DNA of 64,000 bases. Source: Clostridium massiliamazoniense (GTDB lineage: Bacteria; Bacillota; Clostridia; Clostridiales; Clostridiaceae). Shown here in pieces: positions 25,864 through 35,609 of the stretch. The notes under the pieces are model-generated. The model was not told the origin of the DNA, made no database searches, and worked only from the letters and a program-made list of their open reading frames with translations. The translations under genes and the position numbers were made by a program. Every line of letters starts with the position of its first letter. The stretch's first letter is position 1. The DNA is taken from positions 992,001-1,056,000 of the forward strand of contig NZ_LN879468.1 in NCBI RefSeq assembly GCF_001403635.1, written 5' to 3'.

Positions 25864-27165
25864 TTAAATATTAAATAGTTTTCTAGTTATTTCTTTTCTC
25901 ATGTCTCCTACCATGTATAGAGAACCACATATAAGGATTAAATCATCCTCATTTGCAAGGTCTAAAGCTTTTTCATAAGCTTCTCTATAATTCATTATTT
26001 TGTAGACATTTTTATTTTCTTCTTTTAAATAACTTTCCATAACTTCTAAGGATTCTGCTCTTTCATTATGAGGTTCTGTTAATATTATATCTTCTCCTAA
26101 AGAACCTATAGTATTAACCATTTCCTTAACTTGTTTATCACCTAAAATCCCTAATATTAATATTAGCTTATTATATGAAAAATATTCCTTAACTGATTCT
26201 TTTAATGTTCTTATTCCATCAATATTATGAGCACCATCTATTACAACCATAGGATTTTTATTTAGTCTTTCCATTCTTCCTATCCATCTAACATTTTCAA
26301 GACCAGCTTTAATAGATTCCTCTTTAACACTTCCCCCTAAAGTTTTAAAGGCTTCTATAACATTTAAAACTACCATAGCATTTTTCACTTGATGCTTTCC
26401 TATTAAGGCTAATTTATATTCTTTTAATTCACTTCCTACTTCTAGCTTAATGTTTTGTATATTATCATTTTTATTAATAATTACTTCCTTTATTGAGCTC
26501 TCTGAAGTTTTAATTAATTGTACTGATTTTTCCTTGCACTTCTCTTCTATGACTTTCATAGCTTCTTCAACTTGAGGATATGTAACCACAGGAGAATTTT
26601 TTATTATTCCACACTTTTCTCCCGCTATTTCTTCTATAGTTTCTCCTAAAATATTCATATGGTCGTAACTTATAGATGTTATAACTACTAAAACTGGATC
26701 TATAACATTAGTAGCATCTAATCTTCCACCAAGGCCAACTTCAATTATTGCATAATCTACATTTTCCTCTGAGAAATATAAAAACATTATAGCTGTTATT
26801 ATTTCAAATTGTGTAGGATTATCAAATCCTAAAGTTACTATTTCCTCTGATACTTTTTGTATTTTACTTACTAATTCAGCTAACCTTTCTTTTGGTATGT
26901 TAACTCCATTTATTTGGATTCTTTCCTCAAATTCTTCTAAATAAGGAGAGGTATACATTCCTACAGTATACCCCTCTTCCTTTAGTATTGATGCAATCAT
27001 AGCTGTAGTTGAACCTTTTCCATTGGTTCCAGCTATATGAATGCATTTTATTTTATTTTGAGGATTTCCTAGTAGCTCTAACATTTTTTCTACTCTACTA
27101 AGACCAAAGTTCATACCAAATCTTGAAGTGTTAGCTATAAAATTCATAGCTTCACTATAATTCAT
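25864..27165 (-). CDS. folC: Folylpolyglutamate synthase / dihydrofolate synthase
   Basis: ATP-dependent addition of glutamate to folates (and to dihydropteroate in bifunctional members). 433 residues: P-loop HIAGTNGKGSTTAMI (about 42-56), DYAIIEVGLGGRLDATN and DGAHNIDG. 9 bases after valS stop: typical Firmicute valS-folC operon under the T-box. Confidence 0.96.
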   Translation of the reverse strand: MNYSEAMNFIANTSRFGMNFGLSRVEKMLELLGNPQNKIKCIHIAGTNGKGSTTAMIASILKEEGYTVGMYTSPYLEEFEERIQINGVNIPKERLAELVSKIQKVSEEIVTLGFDNPTQFEIITAIMFLYFSEENVDYAIIEVGLGGRLDATNVIDPVLVVITSISYDHMNILGETIEEIAGEKCGIIKNSPVVTYPQVEEAMKVIEEKCKEKSVQLIKTSESSIKEVIINKNDNIQNIKLEVGSELKEYKLALIGKHQVKNAMVVLNVIEAFKTLGGSVKEESIKAGLENVRWIGRMERLNKNPMVVIDGAHNIDGIRTLKESVKEYFSYNKLILILGILGDKQVKEMVNTIGSLGEDIILTEPHNERAESLEVMESYLKEENKNVYKIMNYREAYEKALDLANEDDLILICGSLYMVGDMRKEITRKLFNI

Positions 27166-27174
27166 GGCATCCTC

Positions 27175-29823
27175 CTATTTTAAAGCTTCTATTCTTTCTA
27201 ATACAGCTTCAAGCATTTCTTTATATTTTTCACCTTTAGCTCTTTCTTCATTAACAACAGCTTCTGGTGCTTTACTTACAAATCTTTCATTAGAAAGTTT
27301 TCCTTCAACTCTCTTGATTTCACCTTCTAATTTTTTCTTTTCTTTATCTAATCTTTCAAGCTCTTTTTCTCTATCAACTAAGTCTAATAGTGGTAAGAAT
27401 AATTCTCCACCCTTAACAACTACTGAAACTAAGTTCTTATCTAAGTTTTCTTTATTATCTAAGAAAGTAACTTCTGAAGCTGAAGCAAGTTTTTCAAGAT
27501 ATGCTGCACCATTTATAAATGCATCCTTAGCTTCTGCTGAAGCATAAGCCATAACTTTAGCTTTTCTTGATGGTGGTACATTCATTTCTGCTCTTAAGTT
27601 TCTTAATGACTTAATTGCTTCCATTACAAATTCCATATCTTTTTCTGACTTTTCATCTTTAAGTTCTTCTTCATATGTTGGCCACTCTGATATAGTTATT
27701 GACTCAACTTCTGTGCTTAAGTGAGTAAATATTTCTTCAGTTATAAATGGCATTACTGGATGAAGTAATTTTAATCCTGTTTCTAATACTCTGTATAGAA
27801 CATTAAATACTCTTCCTTTTTCTGACTCATCTTCACCATATAATACTGGTTTAACAAGTTCTATATAATAATCACAGAACTCAGTCCATAGGAAATCATA
27901 AACTTTTTGAAGTGCTATTCCTAATTCATATTTTTCCATGTTTTCTGTAACATCTTTAACTAAAGTGTTCATTCTTGATAATATCCACTTATCAGCTAAG
28001 CTGTAGTCTTTATTATCTTTATATTTTTCCATAAGATTTCTATCAAGGTTCATCATAACGAATCTTGAAGCATTCCAAATCTTATTAGCAAAGTTTCTTG
28101 CTGCTTCAACTCTACCTGGAATATATCTTATATCATTACCTGGAGCATTACCTGTTACAAGCATAAATCTTAATGCATCTGCACCATATTCATCTATAAC
28201 TTCAAGTGGATCAACACCATTTCCAAGAGATTTACTCATTTTTCTTCCTTGTTCATCTCTTATAATTCCGTGAATTAATACTGTCTCAAATGGAGTTTCT
28301 CCCATGTTGTGTATTCCTGAGAATATCATTCTAGCAACCCAGAAGAATATAATATCATATCCAGTAACTAATGTTGCTGTTGGATAGAAGAAATCTAAAT
28401 CTTCTGTTTTATCTGGCCATCCAAGAGTTGAGAAAGGCCATAAAGCTGAACTGAACCAAGTATCTAAAACATCAGTTTCTTGTTCTATATTCTTTGAACC
28501 ACAGTGCTTACAAGCAGTTGCATCTTCCATTGACACTGTAATTTCATTACAATCCTTGCAGTACCAAACTGGAATTCTGTGTCCCCACCATAATTGTCTT
28601 GAAATACACCAATCTTGAATGTTTTCCATCCAGTTGAAATATGTTTTTTCAAATCTTTCTGGAACAAATTTAGTTTCTTTATTTCTAACAACTTCTATAG
28701 CTGGTTTTGCTAATTCTTCCATTTTAACATACCATTGTTGTGATATAATTGGCTCAATAACAGTACCACATCTATCATGTGTTCCAACGTTGTGAACATG
28801 AGGTTTAACTTTAACTAATAAACCTTGTTCTTCTAGGTCTTTAACCATAGCTTTTCTAGCTTCATATCTATCTAAGCCTGCATATTTTCCACCTAATTCA
28901 TTGATTACACCAGCATCATCCATTATTCTGATTTGTTTTAAGTTATGTCTTTGACCTACAGCAAAGTCATTAGGATCATGAGCTGGAGTTATTTTAACAG
29001 CTCCTGTACCAAACTCTACATCAACATAATCATCAGCTACTACTGGTATTTCTCTATCTGTTAAAGGTAATTTAAGCATTTTTCCTACTAAGTGCTTATA
29101 TCTTTCATCATTTGGATTTACAGCAACAGCAGTATCTCCTAATAATGTTTCTGGTCTAGTTGTAGCTATTTCTAAAAATTCATCTGAACCTACAACTGGG
29201 TATTTAATATGCCAGAAGTTACCTTCTTGTTCTTCATATTCTATTTCTGCATCTGATAAAGCTGTTTGACATTTTGGACACCAGTTAGTTATTCTGTTTC
29301 CTCTGTATATTAAGCCTTCTTCATATAATTTTACAAAGACATGTCTTACTGCTTTACTTAAGTTTTCGTCCATTGTGAATGCTTCTCTTGTAAAGTCAGC
29401 TGAACAACCCATTTTCTTAAGTTGCTCTCTTATTCTCTCTCTATATTCATCTGTCCATTCCCAAACTTTTTCAAGGAATGCTTCTCTTCCCATTTCCTTT
29501 TTATAAAGACCTTGCTTTATAAGCTCATTTTCAACCTTAACTTCTGTTGCAATACTTGCATGGTCTTCTCCTGGAAGCCATAAAGTGCAGTATCCTTGCA
29601 TTCTTTTAAATCTTATAAGCATATCTTGAAGAGTATTATCAAGAGCATGACCTAAATGTAATTTACCAGTTATATTTGGGGGTGGCATTATTATTGTATA
29701 AGGCTTTTTACTCTTATCAACTTCTGGTGTAAAGTATTTTTTTTCTTGCCATTTGGCATAAAGTCTTTCTTCAAATTCCTTTGGATTATAGGTAGTAGAA
29801 ATATTTACATTGTTATTATCCAT
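27175..29823 (-). CDS. valS: Valyl-tRNA synthetase
   Basis: 882-residue class I synthetase. HIGH motif as HLGH (residues 56-59), editing domain with [22 protein letters not shown] as [11 protein letters not shown] (about 529-539), anticodon-binding domain and C-terminal coiled coil ([20 protein letters not shown]). GGAGGAATTATAG before the ATG. Expression is governed by the T-box leader at 30097-30335. Confidence 0.98.
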   Translation of the reverse strand: MDNNNVNISTTYNPKEFEERLYAKWQEKKYFTPEVDKSKKPYTIIMPPPNITGKLHLGHALDNTLQDMLIRFKRMQGYCTLWLPGEDHASIATEVKVENELIKQGLYKKEMGREAFLEKVWEWTDEYRERIREQLKKMGCSADFTREAFTMDENLSKAVRHVFVKLYEEGLIYRGNRITNWCPKCQTALSDAEIEYEEQEGNFWHIKYPVVGSDEFLEIATTRPETLLGDTAVAVNPNDERYKHLVGKMLKLPLTDREIPVVADDYVDVEFGTGAVKITPAHDPNDFAVGQRHNLKQIRIMDDAGVINELGGKYAGLDRYEARKAMVKDLEEQGLLVKVKPHVHNVGTHDRCGTVIEPIISQQWYVKMEELAKPAIEVVRNKETKFVPERFEKTYFNWMENIQDWCISRQLWWGHRIPVWYCKDCNEITVSMEDATACKHCGSKNIEQETDVLDTWFSSALWPFSTLGWPDKTEDLDFFYPTATLVTGYDIIFFWVARMIFSGIHNMGETPFETVLIHGIIRDEQGRKMSKSLGNGVDPLEVIDEYGADALRFMLVTGNAPGNDIRYIPGRVEAARNFANKIWNASRFVMMNLDRNLMEKYKDNKDYSLADKWILSRMNTLVKDVTENMEKYELGIALQKVYDFLWTEFCDYYIELVKPVLYGEDESEKGRVFNVLYRVLETGLKLLHPVMPFITEEIFTHLSTEVESITISEWPTYEEELKDEKSEKDMEFVMEAIKSLRNLRAEMNVPPSRKAKVMAYASAEAKDAFINGAAYLEKLASASEVTFLDNKENLDKNLVSVVVKGGELFLPLLDLVDREKELERLDKEKKKLEGEIKRVEGKLSNERFVSKAPEAVVNEERAKGEKYKEMLEAVLERIEALK

Positions 29824-29882
29824 CTATAATTCCTCCTCTTATTTCTCTTATATCTAGAAGATATAATGTTTTTCTTGTAAAG

Positions 29883-29992
29883 TTCCACTTAATTTATATA
29901 GAGCTTTAACTCTATATGAAATTTAGTTGAAGTTATCTATTGATGTGTGCCTGTTACTTTTAATTTATAAAAGATTGAAATGCTACAGGCTA
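29883..29992 (+). repeat. Two-hairpin dispersed element, copy 4 (inside the valS leader region)
   Basis: Plus strand: ACTTAATTTATATAGAG, loop CTTTAA, CTCTATATGAAAT (hairpin 1, 9 bp perfect), TTTAGTTGAAGTTATCTA, then GCCTGT (29949-) ... ACAGGC (-29990) enclosing ACTTTTA/TAAAAGAT. Both stems differ in sequence from copies 1-3 but keep pairing. It lies antisense, between the T-box terminator and valS, so it would be transcribed in the reverse orientation as part of the long valS leader. Confidence 0.65.
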
Positions 29993-30096
29993 CAGCAATG
30001 AAATATTTAATAGAATAATTTTGAACAAAATTTTCATCCTTATTCTCATTTAACTTACTTAATGTGATACTTTATTTTGCTCAATAAAAGCTTTAA

Positions 30097-30335
30097 AAAA
30101 TAAAAAAACCCTCATCCATAAAAGGACGAAAGCTCGCGGTACCACCTTTTTTCCCTAAAAATAATTTAGGGCTCTCTTAAAATAACGACTAAAATTGCCG
30201 ACTTTAACTACTTAAATTTCACTAAAGTTGCTCAGAAGCTACCTTCAAGATATCAAATAAAAAAGTCTCTCAGCCTATGGACTTTTCTCTCTATATACTC
30301 TTCCTATCTCTACTCCTCTTCCTCAAAGCTTTTTA
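30097..30335 (-). promoter_or_regulatory. T-box riboswitch upstream of valS
   Basis: The 14-base T-box core AAGGTGGTACCGCG lies at 30149-30136 on the minus strand, preceded by a stem-I region with GAGAG and a GUA triplet at 30242-30240 in TGAAGGTAGCTTC, a plausible valine specifier. After the T-box, CTTTCGTCC / GGATGAGGG (about 30128-30104) forms the terminator with seven T. Uncharged tRNA-Val is expected to stabilise the antiterminator and allow valS-folC transcription. The 30336-30579 stretch upstream is AT-rich with no other gene. Confidence 0.92.
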
Positions 30336-30579
30336 TTAATTCATTTTTAATTACAAGAAATTTATTCTTACATATTCTTAATAACTAAATATAAATTTAG
30401 TTTCTTAATATCTATTATAATACTATTCAATTCTACTTAATGTCAACTAAATTAATCACTTAATTAACTTAAGATGAATATTTTTTAATATAAGTAATAT
30501 TAATATTAATATTAGCCTAAGGTATAAATTGGGAATTCATTGTTAATACTATAGTTAAAGTAATTATTGGAGGTATGAA

Positions 30580-30933
30580 ATGAATTATTTTTCAAAGGCA
30601 AATGAATTTTACAATGATCAAAATTATTCAATAGCCTTAGATTATTATAATAAAGCTATTGAAAACAAGCAATATGAAGCCCATGCATATTATAATGCTG
30701 GAGTTTGTTATATAAAATTGAAAAAATATGATAAAGCAATTAAAATGATAAAACAGGCTTTGGTTATATGCCATGAATCCAAATACTTTTTTAACTTAGC
30801 TTATTGTTACTCTATGTTAAATGACAATAAAAATGCTTTAAGGAACTTTAACATAGCTTGGTCTTTAGACAGCTCTGATAAAGATTGTGAAAAGGCAATA
30901 TCTCTCATACTAAAAAAATTAAATAAATTCTAA
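30580..30933 (+). CDS. Small tetratricopeptide-repeat protein
   Basis: 117 residues made of three TPR units: ANEFYNDQNYSIALDYYNKAIE, AHAYYNAGVCYIKLKKYDKAIK and YFFNLAYCYSMLNDNKNALRNF. Cytoplasmic, a probable protein-protein adaptor; partner unknown. TGGAGGT precedes the ATG. Monocistronic, ending at a bidirectional terminator. Confidence 0.8.
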   Translation: MNYFSKANEFYNDQNYSIALDYYNKAIENKQYEAHAYYNAGVCYIKLKKYDKAIKMIKQALVICHESKYFFNLAYCYSMLNDNKNALRNFNIAWSLDSSDKDCEKAISLILKKLNKF

Positions 30934-30936
30934 TAA

Positions 30937-30990
30937 AAAAGCCTGTAGAATTATTCTTAAATTAAGAATAAAACCACAGGTTCTTTTATT
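30937..30990. terminator. Bidirectional terminator, TPR gene and transglutaminase gene
   Basis: GCCTGT ... ACAGGT outer stem and ATTCTTA/TAAGAAT inner stem, AAAAAA to the left and TTTTATTTTA to the right. Confidence 0.75.
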
Positions 30991-32070
30991 TTACCATTGC
31001 CCTATTACTTTAGCATCTCTATGTGTATCATAGAAATTTGATGTATTGAAGAAATCCCCTGAACTTTCAAAAGTCGGGTCTACAGGTATCCACTTTCCTT
31101 CGCTTGGAATATAAACTTCATTCCATGCATGTGGTCCCCATTCCGTTCCAGTATATCCTTCTCCTGAAACCATTCTTACTTTTAGCCCAACAGCTCTTGC
31201 CATTGCAACATATAGTGAAGCATAATCAAAACATACACCTGATCTTGTATTGAAAGCTGGTATAGCCCCTGATGGTATACCCTCTCCCCCTGTTTTGTTT
31301 ATTTCATCTGCCTTTTGGTCACTATAAGTTACATTATTACCAACCCAAGTGTAAATAGCTTTTGCTTTTTCTAAATCAGTAGTATCTCCAGCAGTAATTT
31401 CTTTTGCCATATTATTTATAGCTGCATCACTTTTAACTGCTGTACTTAATTTTACACCATTATAATATACAATTACATTACTTCCATCATTTGATGAAGA
31501 TGTGGTAAAGGCTTGATCTATTGGCTTTTTACCACTAATTAATCTTTCCGTATTAGTTACTATATTATTAAAATCACTCTTTAATGAACTTAAATTTGAA
31601 ACAGGTAATATTGTAACAACTAGAAAAACTATTAATAAGTAAGATAAAGCATTTGGAAGGTTAAATAAAACTCCTGAAATTCCTGATTTTCTTCCACTTT
31701 TTCTTGCATCTAAAGCTCTTATAGATGATTTTATTATGGTATTGTTTATAGCTATTAATATTCCTCTAAGAATAACATATATAATATATATTATTAAAAG
31801 GAATATGATTACAAGCATTATATATGCAGTCATAGCTGGACTTATAATTGAAAAATTAAAATGAGATATTATAGATGATATACCTCTTTCTATAACATTA
31901 CTTGATTTTACAATATAATAGCCAATAGCAAAGGCTACCAGTTTAAGCAAAGTCCTTGCCCCTCCATTAAAATCATCATATATACTTTTCTTATCAAACT
32001 TCTTAAAATATGACATTACGAGAGGTATTATAAATACTGCTATTGCTAATAAATAAATATATTTATTCAT
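30991..32070 (-). CDS. Membrane-anchored transglutaminase-like protein
   Basis: 359 residues. The N-terminal 190 hold four hydrophobic segments (about 4-22, 40-58, 82-112 and 140-160). The C-terminal transglutaminase-core domain carries the Cys-His-Asp triad: GVCFDYASLYVAMARA, HAWNEVYIP and PVDPTF. In bacteria such domains are usually proteases or peptide-processing enzymes. Start at the ATG at 32070, 6 bases after GGAGG; the longer frame from 32091 overlaps that site. Overlaps the recX stop by 8 bases, so they are in one operon. Confidence 0.85.
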   Translation of the reverse strand: MNKYIYLLAIAVFIIPLVMSYFKKFDKKSIYDDFNGGARTLLKLVAFAIGYYIVKSSNVIERGISSIISHFNFSIISPAMTAYIMLVIIFLLIIYIIYVILRGILIAINNTIIKSSIRALDARKSGRKSGISGVLFNLPNALSYLLIVFLVVTILPVSNLSSLKSDFNNIVTNTERLISGKKPIDQAFTTSSSNDGSNVIVYYNGVKLSTAVKSDAAINNMAKEITAGDTTDLEKAKAIYTWVGNNVTYSDQKADEINKTGGEGIPSGAIPAFNTRSGVCFDYASLYVAMARAVGLKVRMVSGEGYTGTEWGPHAWNEVYIPSEGKWIPVDPTFESSGDFFNTSNFYDTHRDAKVIGQW

Positions 32071-32710
32071 AGTTCGCCTCCACTTCCTCATTTGTAACTT
32101 TTTTTATTACACTTTTAATCAGGCCATAATCATAACCTTTTCCCAATAAAAATCTGATTAATTTTTGATTCAATTTATATTTATCATTTTCTTTTTTAGA
32201 TAAAATTCTATATTTTTTTATTGCTAAATTATAAGCTGTTTCCTCTTCTACACTATTATCCATTGATTCTAATGTATTTTCTATAGTATCCTTATCTATA
32301 CCTTTTTTCATAAGAGAATATTTTATTTTATTTTTTCCTTGAATTTTACTCTTGTCCCTTGCATACATTAAACTATATTTTTCATCATTCAAAAAATTAT
32401 ACTCTTTCAAAAAAGCTATAGTTTTTTCTATTATAATACCTTCATATCCTTTTTGCAAAAGTTTATCTATCATTTCTTTTTCTGTTTTATAAGTCTTTTC
32501 TACTATTCTTAAGGCTGAATTTTTACATTTTAAAAATTCTTCTTCTTCAATTATTTTTCGAAGTCTCTCTAATTCAACTTCCATATCCTTTTTAAGACAT
32601 TCTTTATAAACTATCTCTTTATAACAAGCAAATGCAAATTCATTATCTATATAGATATTGACTCTTTCCTCGTTTCTTTTTTGTGTTTCTATATTAGTAA
32701 TCTTATTCAT
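32063..32710 (-). CDS. recX: RecX, RecA regulatory protein
   Basis: 215 residues, modulating RecA filaments. The three tandem three-helix RecX repeats are visible: ALRIVEKTYKTEKEMIDKLLQKGYEG, YSLMYARDKSKIQGKNKIKYSLMKKG and KLIRFLLGKGYDYGLIKSVI. Just after the M16 peptidase gene (4 bases) and overlapping the transglutaminase gene, in an operon far from recA. Confidence 0.9.
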   Translation of the reverse strand: MNKITNIETQKRNEERVNIYIDNEFAFACYKEIVYKECLKKDMEVELERLRKIIEEEEFLKCKNSALRIVEKTYKTEKEMIDKLLQKGYEGIIIEKTIAFLKEYNFLNDEKYSLMYARDKSKIQGKNKIKYSLMKKGIDKDTIENTLESMDNSVEEETAYNLAIKKYRILSKKENDKYKLNQKLIRFLLGKGYDYGLIKSVIKKVTNEEVEANYE

Positions 32711-32714
32711 TAAA

Positions 32715-33959
32715 TTACTCCTCAGATTTTAATATATGAATAGTTGCTCCCTCTAAAAACTTATTACATACTCTATGAATATCATCCTCCTTAAGCTTTT
32801 CAAGTTTTTTCATATCATCTATAAAATCATCTATAGGACGATTTTCTAAACTTTGATTTAAAACATAATTACATAAATCACTTGAATCCTCTAAAGTTGA
32901 TAACACAGATGTCTTATGTATTTTTTTCATAAGCTCTAAAGTTTCTTCATCAAAGACTATATCTTTACTTTTTATTTTTTTTATACAATCGTTTATTACA
33001 TTAATAGTTTCATCTATTGATTCTTCACTTACAGCAGTGAAAATATTCATTATTCTTACATCTTTACTTAAATCTAGACTTGTATATACATCATAAGCTA
33101 GTCCCCTATTTTCTCTTAACTCTCTAAATAAAATAGAGTTAGCACTTTCACCTAACTTATGATTTAATATTTTTAAAGGCATTTCATCCTCTTCTTCAAG
33201 ATTCTCCATACTATATAAATATATCACTGTACTTTGTTCAATTTGTTTTTTATAACTTGTAAAAAGTCCTGAATGATTCTTTTCATAATGAATCTTTATT
33301 TTCTCTCCTACAGTTCCCTTCCACTCTTTAAAAACATCTTTTATTAATTTTATTGCATCACTATGATTTAAAGAACTAACAAGTACTAGTGTAGCATTAT
33401 CTGGAGTATAATATCTATTATAATAGGTTACAATATCATTTCTTTTAAAATTACTTACTGTTTCTTCTGTTCCTAAAACATCATATCTAAGTGGTGATTT
33501 TAAAAATGCAACTTCACTTGTTCTCTTGAAACTTAAATCTTCTATGTCATCCTTACTTGCCTTTATTTCTGAAAGCACTACACCTTGTTCTTTCACTATT
33601 TCATTTTCATCCATAACTGAATTCATTAACATATCACCTAATAATTCAATTGCATTCCCTATTTCCTCTTCTATACAACTTACAGTGAATACAGTGTTAG
33701 AATTATCAGTGTAGGCATTATAATCTCCGCCTAAAAACTCCAATTTTTTATTTAATTCTTCATTATTTCTAGTTTTAGTTCCTTTAAAAAGCATATGCTC
33801 TATAAAGTGACTTAATCCTCTTTCACTATCTTTCTCGTATAGCGAACCTATATTTATTCCTATATTTAAAGAAGCTATCTGTGTATCTTTTTTTATAGTT
33901 ATAACCTTTAAACCATTATCTAAAGTTATAATTTTATTATCAATATTTAAATTATTCAT
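32715..33959 (-). CDS. M16 family zinc peptidase
   Basis: 414 residues, M16B group (processing-peptidase-like). Inverted zinc motif HFIEHMLFKGT (HxxEH at about 49-53) with the distal Glu in a conserved E(I)xN-type region downstream. Second half has the R/Y-type inactive lobe (ANSILFRELRENRGLAYDVY). Cytoplasmic; substrate unknown. First gene of M16-recX-transglutaminase. Confidence 0.9.
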   Translation of the reverse strand: MNNLNIDNKIITLDNGLKVITIKKDTQIASLNIGINIGSLYEKDSERGLSHFIEHMLFKGTKTRNNEELNKKLEFLGGDYNAYTDNSNTVFTVSCIEEEIGNAIELLGDMLMNSVMDENEIVKEQGVVLSEIKASKDDIEDLSFKRTSEVAFLKSPLRYDVLGTEETVSNFKRNDIVTYYNRYYTPDNATLVLVSSLNHSDAIKLIKDVFKEWKGTVGEKIKIHYEKNHSGLFTSYKKQIEQSTVIYLYSMENLEEEDEMPLKILNHKLGESANSILFRELRENRGLAYDVYTSLDLSKDVRIMNIFTAVSEESIDETINVINDCIKKIKSKDIVFDEETLELMKKIHKTSVLSTLEDSSDLCNYVLNQSLENRPIDDFIDDMKKLEKLKEDDIHRVCNKFLEGATIHILKSEE

Positions 33960-34054
33960 TAAAGTTCTCCTATTTTTTAATTACTAAATTCCAATTTTCA
34001 TTGTATAATAATACTTGAGGTAAAAGCAATATTATTTTGGGGTGATTGATTGTA

Positions 34055-34738
34055 ATGAAAAAAAACATACTTATTGTTGAAGATGAACTTAGAATAAGAA
34101 TTCTCTTAAAAGATTATTTCCGTAAAGAGGGTTTTAAAATATATGAAGCTAGTGATGGAGAAGAAGCTCTAAACAGTTTTTCAGAACATAATATAGATTT
34201 AGTTGTACTCGATATAATGATGCCTAAAATAAATGGCTTTAAAGTTTGTGAGACCATTAGATCTGTATCTAATATTCCAATAATACTTTTAACTGCTAAA
34301 GAAGAAGAAGAAGATAAACTAAGAGGCTATGATTTAGGTGCAGATGATTATGTAACAAAACCCTTTAGTCCTAAAGTCTTAGTTGCTAAAATTAAAGCTC
34401 TTCTTAAAAGAATAGAAAATACAAATGTTGATAAAAACATATTAGATTTTAATGGTTTAACCATAAATAAATTATCTCATGAAGTTAGATTAGGAGAAGA
34501 AGAAGTTTCTTTATCCCCTAAAGAATATGACCTTTTGATATATCTAACATCAAACAAAGGCATAGCTTTATCACGGGATAAAATCCTTGATAATGTATGG
34601 GGATTTGACTACTTTGGCGATATTAGAACTGTAGATACAAATATAAAAAGGTTAAGAGAGAAATTACTTAGCAAATCTTCATATATAACAACTGTAAGAG
34701 GAAGCGGTTATAAATTTGAAGTTAAAGATGAAAAATAG
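34055..34738 (+). CDS. OmpR-family response regulator
   Basis: 227 residues. Receiver domain: acidic E9 D10 E11, phospho-acceptor D53 (in VVLDIMMPKING), T in ILLTAK and K in VTKPFSP. C-terminal winged helix with LSPKEYDLLIYLTSNKG and RTVDTNIKRLREKL...TVRGSGYKFE. Start at the ATG at 34055; a TTG at 34046 is only 3 bases from GGGG. Its partner kinase, which overlaps by 11 bases, is broken, so phosphorylation must come from another source if it is active. Confidence 0.93.
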   Translation: MKKNILIVEDELRIRILLKDYFRKEGFKIYEASDGEEALNSFSEHNIDLVVLDIMMPKINGFKVCETIRSVSNIPIILLTAKEEEEDKLRGYDLGADDYVTKPFSPKVLVAKIKALLKRIENTNVDKNILDFNGLTINKLSHEVRLGEEEVSLSPKEYDLLIYLTSNKGIALSRDKILDNVWGFDYFGDIRTVDTNIKRLREKLLSKSSYITTVRGSGYKFEVKDEK

Positions 34739-35503
34739 TATTACAAAAAAACTCATACTAATAATTTTCTCCTTAATCGCCTCTCTTCTTATTGGCTTTA
34801 TGATTTTTCAAAGCTTCTTTTTCCAAGGTTTTTATCTCCAAAAAAAAAGTGAAGATTTACAAAATTCACTTTTACAATTTAAAAGAGATTATGACTATAA
34901 TTGGCCTGTTAATACTCAAGCTGTCATAAATGCCATGACTACATTTGAACTAAATAATACTGCTAAAATTGCTATTTGTCCAATAGATTCAAATATAAGC
35001 AAAATAACAGTTAGCCAAAAAAATAACGAAGATATTGATGCTACCTTAGATAGCATTTTAAATAAACTTAAGGAACAAAAACTTTATACACAGGAATTTT
35101 TAAATTCAAGTAAAATTATTACTACTGTAGTTAACACTAAGGGAAATAGTAAACAGATAGTTTCTATAGCTCCATTTTCACTTAGTAGTAAAAATGATGC
35201 TGTTATAATATCTATCTCTCCCTTTAGAACCATAGAAGAAGCAAGTGCTATTATGAAAGACTTTTATGAAGCTATAATTCTGCTACTTATTATTTTCTGC
35301 TTTTTCTTTGCCTATATTTTTTCTAATTTAATCTCCAAGCCACTGCTAAAATTAAATGAAACTGCAAAAGAGATTCTGGAAGTTATGGTCTTGGATTATC
35401 TATTGCTAAAAATCTCTTAGAGTTACACAATAGCCAATACGGAGTTGTCCATACAGATAAAGGAATTGAATTTTATTTCTATCTTGAAAAACTTAAAAAT
35501 TAA
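34728..35503 (+). pseudogene. Sensor histidine kinase with internal deletion
   Basis: Starts intact: membrane helix (LILIIFSLIASLLIGFMIF), extracellular sensor to about residue 175, second helix (IILLLIIFCFFFAYIF) and the opening of HAMP (SNLISKPLLKLNETAKEI). Then it jumps directly to the end of the ATPase domain: in another frame from 35369 the DNA reads RDSGSYGLGLSIAKNLL ELHNSQYGVV up to the stop at 35503. The H-box, N-box and most of the ATPase are gone, and the frame ends early (stop at 35418-35420). The junction is at AAAGAGATTCTGG, where the left and right ends share AGAGATT. Not functional as a kinase. Confidence 0.9.
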
Positions 35504-35510
35504 TGAGATA

Positions 35511-35572
35511 AAAAAGCTCTAATATTTCTATTGCAAAAATTGCTCAGAAATAAAGAGCTTTTATTTTTTATC
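35511..35572. terminator. Bidirectional terminator after the kinase relic
   Basis: AAAAGCTCT ... AGAGCTTTT outer stem, ATTTCT/AGAAAT inner stem, A run and T run on either side; shared with hppA on the minus strand. Confidence 0.85.
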
Positions 35573-35609
35573 TATTCAAATTCTGATTGAATTAAGTCTC
35601 TATTTATAA

